The notes under the pieces are model-generated. The model was not told the DNA's origin, searched no databases, and worked only from the letters and a program-made list of their open reading frames with translations. The position numbers were made by a program, and so were the translations under genes. A stretch of 64,000 nt of DNA from a virus, in IMG/VR virus record IMGVR_UViG_3300022752_000057, positions 1 to 64,000 of that record; one strand, 5' to 3'. Positions 59,833 to 64,000 of the stretch are shown in pieces (the stretch's first letter is position 1; the number at the start of each line of letters is the position of its first letter).

Positions 59833-60621
59833 ATGGCACTCTGGGGTATTTCAACAACAACTGAAACGGCTGATAATAATTATGCTATTCCAAAATATCA
59901 ACATAGTGTGGATCGTAATAGAAGCCCTTGGAACACATTTGCAGATAGACGTGGTTGGATTCAGAGATGGTATGGAACCACTGAAAACTCTGGTCTTTCC
60001 ACAACATATTATGATGAAGTTCTTGTTCCTGTTGTAGGATTAAATACTGGAGTTGCTCCAGGTGCAGCAGGGCATGGTGCAAATGAAACTGGTTTAGGTC
60101 AAGCAACTCCAGTTGCCGTGTTCTTTGAAGATCCAAATAAGGCATCACCAATTACGCTTGGTGGTGGTGGAACAGCAGGAATTAGCACGGGAACCACTGG
60201 TTACGTTCACGTTGTCTGGACTGAAACTGTTTATTGTTCTGCAGGTGCAACAGTTAATATTTTAAGATCTGCTCCTTCTGGTGGTGCCATTGTTGCTTAT
60301 GCTGTTTCTTATGCAGCTGGTGCTGAAATTCCTGTATATACCAATACTGATGGGTATGTAATGGTTTCAAACTTTAATGGTCAAATCAGCAATCGGGTTG
60401 CATTTGCCTTTACCGCACCTTCTTCACCAGGTTCTGGAATTGGAACAGTATTGAGCATTGATATTGCTCGCGGTGTTGTTGGAACTATTACTGATTTTTC
60501 CGGTGGCGGTACGGCAGCAATTAAGACATTTACTTCTAATATTACCTGTAATGTTGGTGGAGCTGGCACTTATCTATCTGGTGTCGGTATTGGAACAACT
60601 ACTTTAACCGTTGTTGCATAA
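59833..60621 (+). CDS. Virion structural protein
   Basis: 262 residues beginning MALWGISTTTETADNNYAIP. The first 50 residues (YQHSVDRNRSPWNTFADRRGWIQRWYGT) are a conserved motif of cyanophage structural proteins; the rest is beta-rich with Gly/Ser/Thr repeats (SGVGIGTTTLTVVA at the end resembles the GIGTT units of the fibres). It is likely a tail or head surface protein with a strong late promoter. Confidence 0.7.
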   Translation: MALWGISTTTETADNNYAIPKYQHSVDRNRSPWNTFADRRGWIQRWYGTTENSGLSTTYYDEVLVPVVGLNTGVAPGAAGHGANETGLGQATPVAVFFEDPNKASPITLGGGGTAGISTGTTGYVHVVWTETVYCSAGATVNILRSAPSGGAIVAYAVSYAAGAEIPVYTNTDGYVMVSNFNGQISNRVAFAFTAPSSPGSGIGTVLSIDIARGVVGTITDFSGGGTAAIKTFTSNITCNVGGAGTYLSGVGIGTTTLTVVA

Positions 60622-60627
60622 TGATCT

Positions 60628-61041
60628 ATGATTTTTAATGAATTGAATGAAGATAATTTTCTTTTATTTGCCATTAAACATTATGAAAATCCCCAAGCTG
60701 TAACAAAAGAGGACTTCGAAAAAGATCTTAATCACTTTAAATATATTAAAAGGTTGTTAAAGAGATATAGAAGTACAGGAGTCCTCAAGTCACACTTGTT
60801 ATTAAATCACTTTATAATTTTATATAATATTTTTGGAGAAGCCGCGACTCCAATGTTATTTTTTAAAATTGATAAAGAGTTTTGGTCTCCTATGAAAACT
60901 TTTATTTTGTTCTTAAATAGAATTCCAGAATATCCAAAATGTTATGTGCATGATATTGAAATTGATTTAAATTGTCTCAAAGAACTCAATAAAATCTATA
61001 ATGGAAAAGAAGAAACTGGATTGGATCATCTCAATAATTAA
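60628..61041 (+). CDS. Conserved phage protein (DUF7207-like)
   Basis: 137 residues beginning MIFNELNEDNFLLFAIKHYENP. All-alpha; KRLLKRYRSTGVLKSHLLLNHFIILYNIFGEAATPMLFFKI is the recognisable core of a family common in cyanophages (DUF7207 from memory). No function known. Overlaps the next gene. Confidence 0.7.
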   Translation: MIFNELNEDNFLLFAIKHYENPQAVTKEDFEKDLNHFKYIKRLLKRYRSTGVLKSHLLLNHFIILYNIFGEAATPMLFFKIDKEFWSPMKTFILFLNRIPEYPKCYVHDIEIDLNCLKELNKIYNGKEETGLDHLNN

Positions 61042-61216
61042 GGAGCAAATGGTCGCAAATGCTCCTGGGGGAAGTGGTGGATTTTCTGGATCTTCGGATC
61101 CAAAAGGTCCGACAGCAGGATTTGATCCTGTAATTAATATGGGAAAAAGAAAACGTCCACAAATAATTGGTAAAGGAAAATTTCCTGGATTAAGAAAACG
61201 CTGGTCTAAAATCTAA
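61001..61216 (+). CDS. Small conserved protein with VANAPGGSGGFSG motif
   Basis: 71 residues, overlapping the upstream gene by 41 bases; an ATG at 61049 would remove the overlap and N-terminal helix. VANAPGGSGGFSGSSDPKGP and TAGFDPVI recall the Gly-rich segment near the N-terminus of gp23 (GGFGGGATPGGPVAGFDPVL). The tail is basic. It may be structural; function unknown. Confidence 0.62.
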   Translation: MEKKKLDWIISIIKEQMVANAPGGSGGFSGSSDPKGPTAGFDPVINMGKRKRPQIIGKGKFPGLRKRWSKI

Positions 61217-61235
61217 AAATAAAGGAAATCCAAAA

Positions 61236-61658
61236 ATGTTTAATTCATCATCTACCGAAACAAAAATAGCACTTCTTGAAGAACGCATTAATGTTTATGA
61301 GCAGATGATGGAGCGTATTGATACTGCAATACAAAAAATTGGTGAGACTAGTCAAAATATTAGTCAAATGCTTGCTATTCATAATGAGAAGATTGAGCAA
61401 TGTAATAGAACAGATAATATAATTGTTAGAATGATTGAAGATATTAAAGAATCATCAAAGCAACAACACGAAGAAATTAGTAAAAAACTTGGAGAAAGAA
61501 TAGAAAAAGTAGAAGAAAAAATAGAAATAATATCTCAATTTAAGTGGAAGACTGTCGGAGCAATCATAATAATTACTTTTTTAATCGGAATCCTTCCAAC
61601 AGCAATTTCTATCTTGACTCCCAAATCAAACCCTGCTACAATAGAACGTACGAAGTAA
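61236..61658 (+). CDS. Coiled-coil protein with C-terminal membrane segment (DUF7201-like)
   Basis: 140 residues. Residues 5-110 are heptad-rich coiled coil (TKIALLEERINVYEQMMERI); a single hydrophobic segment, KTVGAIIIITFLIGILPTAI, lies near 112-131. The family (DUF7201, from memory) is widespread in cyanophages. A membrane-anchored coiled coil may take part in lysis or superinfection control; no proof. Confidence 0.7.
   Translation: MFNSSSTETKIALLEERINVYEQMMERIDTAIQKIGETSQNISQMLAIHNEKIEQCNRTDNIIVRMIEDIKESSKQQHEEISKKLGERIEKVEEKIEIISQFKWKTVGAIIIITFLIGILPTAISILTPKSNPATIERTK
61614..61642 (+). promoter_or_regulatory. Host-type promoter for primase gp61
   Basis: TTGACT (61614-61619), a 17-base spacer and TACAAT (61637-61642) with an extended -10 TG. 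It is inside the end of the coiled-coil gene, 28 bases before the gp61 ATG. Confidence 0.75.
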
Positions 61659-61670
61659 TAACTTTTTATA

Positions 61671-62642
61671 ATGGATCTGATTGACTCCAAGTATATTGGA
61701 CTCGTATCTTCGCGTCTTCAAAAATTTAAGAGAGTCAAAGCAGATCTCTACAACTTTCGCTGCCCTATTTGTGGTGACTCTCAAAAGAACAAAAATAAAA
61801 CCAGAGGATACTTATATCCAGTTAAGAATAATACAAACTTTAAGTGTCATAATTGTGGAGCAAGTTTATCTTTTAACAATTTTCTCAAAGAGATAGACCC
61901 AACGCTCCATAAGCAATATGCTTTGGAAAAGTTTAAGGAGGGGCATACTGGTAGAAACTTTGTAGTTGAGGAACCTAAGTTTGATTTTGTCAAACCAGTT
62001 TTTAAAAAGAAACTGAATTTGCCCAAGGCATCAGAGATTCCTATTGCTAAAGAGTATCTAGAAAAGCGAAAACTCAATCCAGAAAATTTTTATTTTGCTG
62101 AAAAGTTTAAGGAGTGGACAAATACTCAAAAAGAAACTTTCAGTGTTATTGGTAGAGATGAGAGTCGCATTATTATACCAATGTATGATACAGACTCGAA
62201 TCTTATGGGGTTTCAGGGTAGAGCACTTGGATCTTCTCTCAATAAATACATAACCGTGATGCTTTATGATGATGCTCCAAAAATTTATGGATTGAATTTA
62301 ATTGATAAAAATAAAATAGTTTATATTGTAGAAGGACCTTTTGATTCGACTTTTATTCCAAATTCCATTGCTATGTGTGGAGCTGATGCTGATGTTACTA
62401 AGTTGGGAATTAATAATCCCGTTTGGATTTATGATAATGAACCAAGAAATTCTGAAATACATACAAGAATACTTAAAGTTATTAATCGTGAAGAAAAGGT
62501 TGTTATTTGGCCTTCATCAATAAAAGAAAAGGACATTAATGATATGATTTTGTCTGGACTAAATGTAGAATCTATTGTAGAATCAAACATATATTTTGGA
62601 TTAGAAGCAAAATTAAAATTTACAATTTGGAAAAAGGTATGA
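61671..62642 (+). CDS. 61: DNA primase gp61
   Basis: 323 residues (T4 gp61 is 342). Makes RNA primers with helicase gp41. Zinc-binding N-terminus FRCPICGDSQKNK and FKCHNCGASLSF (near 29 and 60); TOPRIM domain IVYIVEGPFDSTFI with a second motif WIYDNEPRN and acidic residues. ATGA overlap with nrdA. Confidence 0.94.
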   Translation: MDLIDSKYIGLVSSRLQKFKRVKADLYNFRCPICGDSQKNKNKTRGYLYPVKNNTNFKCHNCGASLSFNNFLKEIDPTLHKQYALEKFKEGHTGRNFVVEEPKFDFVKPVFKKKLNLPKASEIPIAKEYLEKRKLNPENFYFAEKFKEWTNTQKETFSVIGRDESRIIIPMYDTDSNLMGFQGRALGSSLNKYITVMLYDDAPKIYGLNLIDKNKIVYIVEGPFDSTFIPNSIAMCGADADVTKLGINNPVWIYDNEPRNSEIHTRILKVINREEKVVIWPSSIKEKDINDMILSGLNVESIVESNIYFGLEAKLKFTIWKKV

Positions 62643-64000
62643 GTAACGGAACTAAAGTTAAAAAGCGTGATGGAAGAATTGAGTCTCTTGACCTAGATAA
62701 GATGCATTTGATGGTAGAAGAGGCATGTAGAGGTCTTGCGGGCGTCTCTGCGAGTCAAGTTGAGATTACCTCAGGTATACAGTTTTACAATGGTATTACA
62801 ACCGAAGAGATTCAGGAGATTTTGATTCGGTCTGCTTCTGATTTGATTGATCTAGATCATCCAAATTATCAATATGTTGCTGCCCGTTTGCTTCTTTTTG
62901 CTATTCGCAAGCAACTTTATGGGAAGATGAAAGAACTTCCTTCACTTGAACAACACATTTATGCTTGCATTAATGCTGAGGTTTATGATAACGATATTTT
63001 TAACAAATACTCTAAAGAAGAAATTGAACGTGCTGATTCGTTTCTTGATCATGATCGTGATTATTTGTTTACTTATGCTGGATTGCGTCAAGTTGTTGAC
63101 AAATATCTTGTGCAAGATAGAAGCACTGGGGGTGTTTATGAAACGCCACAGTTTATGTACATAATGATTGCTTTGACCATTTTTGCAGAATATCCTAAAG
63201 AAGTCCGAATGTCATATGTACGGAGGTACTATGACGCAATCTCCAAACACAAAATCAATATTCCAACTCCTATCATGGCAGGAGTTAGAACACCACTTCG
63301 TCAATTTGCAAGTTGCGTTCTTGTTGATGTTGATGACACTCTCGATAGCATCGGCAGTAGTGATTTGGCAATTATGCGATATGTCTCTCAAAGGGCAGGA
63401 ATCGGCATCAACGCAGGCAGAATTCGTGGTATTAACAGCAAAATCAGAGGCGGAGAAGTTGCTCATACTGGGGTTATCCCATTCCTCAAGAAGTTCGAGG
63501 CAACTGTCAGATGCTGTACACAGAATGGCATCAGAGGTGGAAGCGCAACGGTCCACTTTCCAATCTGGCACCAGGAAATAGAAGATATTCTTGTTCTAAA
63601 AAATAATAAAGGAACGGAGGACAATCGTGTCAGGAAACTTGATTATAGCATTCAAATCAGTAAAATCTTTTATGAAAGATTCATTCAAGATGCTGAGATC
63701 ACACTATTCTCCCCACATGATGTCCCTGGACTTTATGATGCTTTCGGAACAGACAAGTTTGACGATCTCTACGTTTCATATGAAAAAGATTCGTCCGTTA
63801 AGAAAAAAACTGTTAAAGCGCAAGAACTCATTCTTAACCTTCTCAAAGAACGTGCAGAAACTGGTCGTATCTATATTATGAATCTTGACCACTGCAATTC
63901 TCACTCTTCCTTTAAAGACAAAGTTGAGATGAGTAACTTGTGCCAAGAAATTACTCTTCCAACTTATCCAATTCAACATATTGATGACCAAAATGGAGAA
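62639..64000 (+). CDS. nrdA: Ribonucleotide reductase large subunit NrdA, cut by window end
   Basis: 454 codons are visible and the frame is open at the right edge. ATP-cone-like N-terminus (VKKRDGRIESLDLDKMHLMVEEAC). Class I landmarks: ETPQFMYIMIALTIFAEY, FASCVLVDVDDTLDSI with an active-site Cys, RAGIGINAGRIRG, CTQNGIRGGSATVHFPIWH, and CNSHSSFKD. Converts ribonucleotides to deoxyribonucleotides for phage DNA. No intein appears in the visible part. The missing C-terminal half would hold the radical-transfer tyrosines and redox Cys pair. Confidence 0.95.
   Translation, partial: MSNGTKVKKRDGRIESLDLDKMHLMVEEACRGLAGVSASQVEITSGIQFYNGITTEEIQEILIRSASDLIDLDHPNYQYVAARLLLFAIRKQLYGKMKELPSLEQHIYACINAEVYDNDIFNKYSKEEIERADSFLDHDRDYLFTYAGLRQVVDKYLVQDRSTGGVYETPQFMYIMIALTIFAEYPKEVRMSYVRRYYDAISKHKINIPTPIMAGVRTPLRQFASCVLVDVDDTLDSIGSSDLAIMRYVSQRAGIGINAGRIRGINSKIRGGEVAHTGVIPFLKKFEATVRCCTQNGIRGGSATVHFPIWHQEIEDILVLKNNKGTEDNRVRKLDYSIQISKIFYERFIQDAEITLFSPHDVPGLYDAFGTDKFDDLYVSYEKDSSVKKKTVKAQELILNLLKERAETGRIYIMNLDHCNSHSSFKDKVEMSNLCQEITLPTYPIQHIDDQNGE

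Overview
The window is a gapless piece of an AT-rich T4-like myovirus genome, most likely a cyanophage (marine Prochlorococcus/Synechococcus type). The order gp17-gp18-gp19-gp20-gp67-gp21-gp22-gp23-gp3-like-uvsY-uvsW-gp55-gp47-gp46, then gp45-gp44-gp62-regA-gp43-uvsX-gp41 and gp61-nrdA is the core module order of T4-like phages. The cyanophage assignment rests on a CobS-like ATPase, MazG, Hsp20, a DUF3110-like protein, 2OG-Fe(II) oxygenase and very long repetitive fibres. This is inference from recognised families, not from a database search. Almost every gene is on the plus strand with 1-4 base stop/start overlaps; one small gene is on the minus strand.

Layout: 1-10.1 kb holds two giant repeat-built tail-fibre genes (the first is open at the left edge) and an accessory fibre protein. 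10.1-15.1 kb holds small and structural genes, one carrying an intein. 15.1-18.7 kb is the large terminase gene 17, broken by a class-3-like LAGLIDADG intein in its P-loop and by a split intein whose halves flank a GIY-YIG endonuclease gene. 19.0-27.8 kb is the tail sheath, tube, portal, prohead and capsid block. 27.8-34.5 kb holds recombination genes and the late sigma factor. 34.5-38.3 kb holds virion-internal candidates and a VWA/HExxH protein. 38.3-52.5 kb holds replication: CobS-like AAA+, clamp, clamp loader with an inserted Dam methylase, RegA, a DNA polymerase split in two around a MobE-like HNH gene, UvsX and gp41. 52.5-61.2 kb is an accessory block of probable packaged proteins, a tRNA-Ala and structural proteins. 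61.2-64 kb has primase gp61 and the start of nrdA.

Regulation is visible as two promoter types. Host-like promoters with -35/-10 boxes 17 bp apart precede gp55, the gp45-gp44 block, the gene at 44850, the tRNA, gp61 and the minus-strand gene. T4-type late octamers (TATAAATA or AATAAATA) precede virion genes, uvsW and both free-standing homing endonuclease genes. Several terminator hairpins physically overlap the next promoter.

The most interesting content is the load of protein-splicing and homing elements (three inteins, one of them split, plus two free-standing endonucleases) in packaging and replication genes, and a dispersed set of proteins beginning with a T4-like capsid-targeting peptide (MKTF-x-QF-type). 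The latter suggests a cocktail of proteins packaged with the DNA and ejected into the host.
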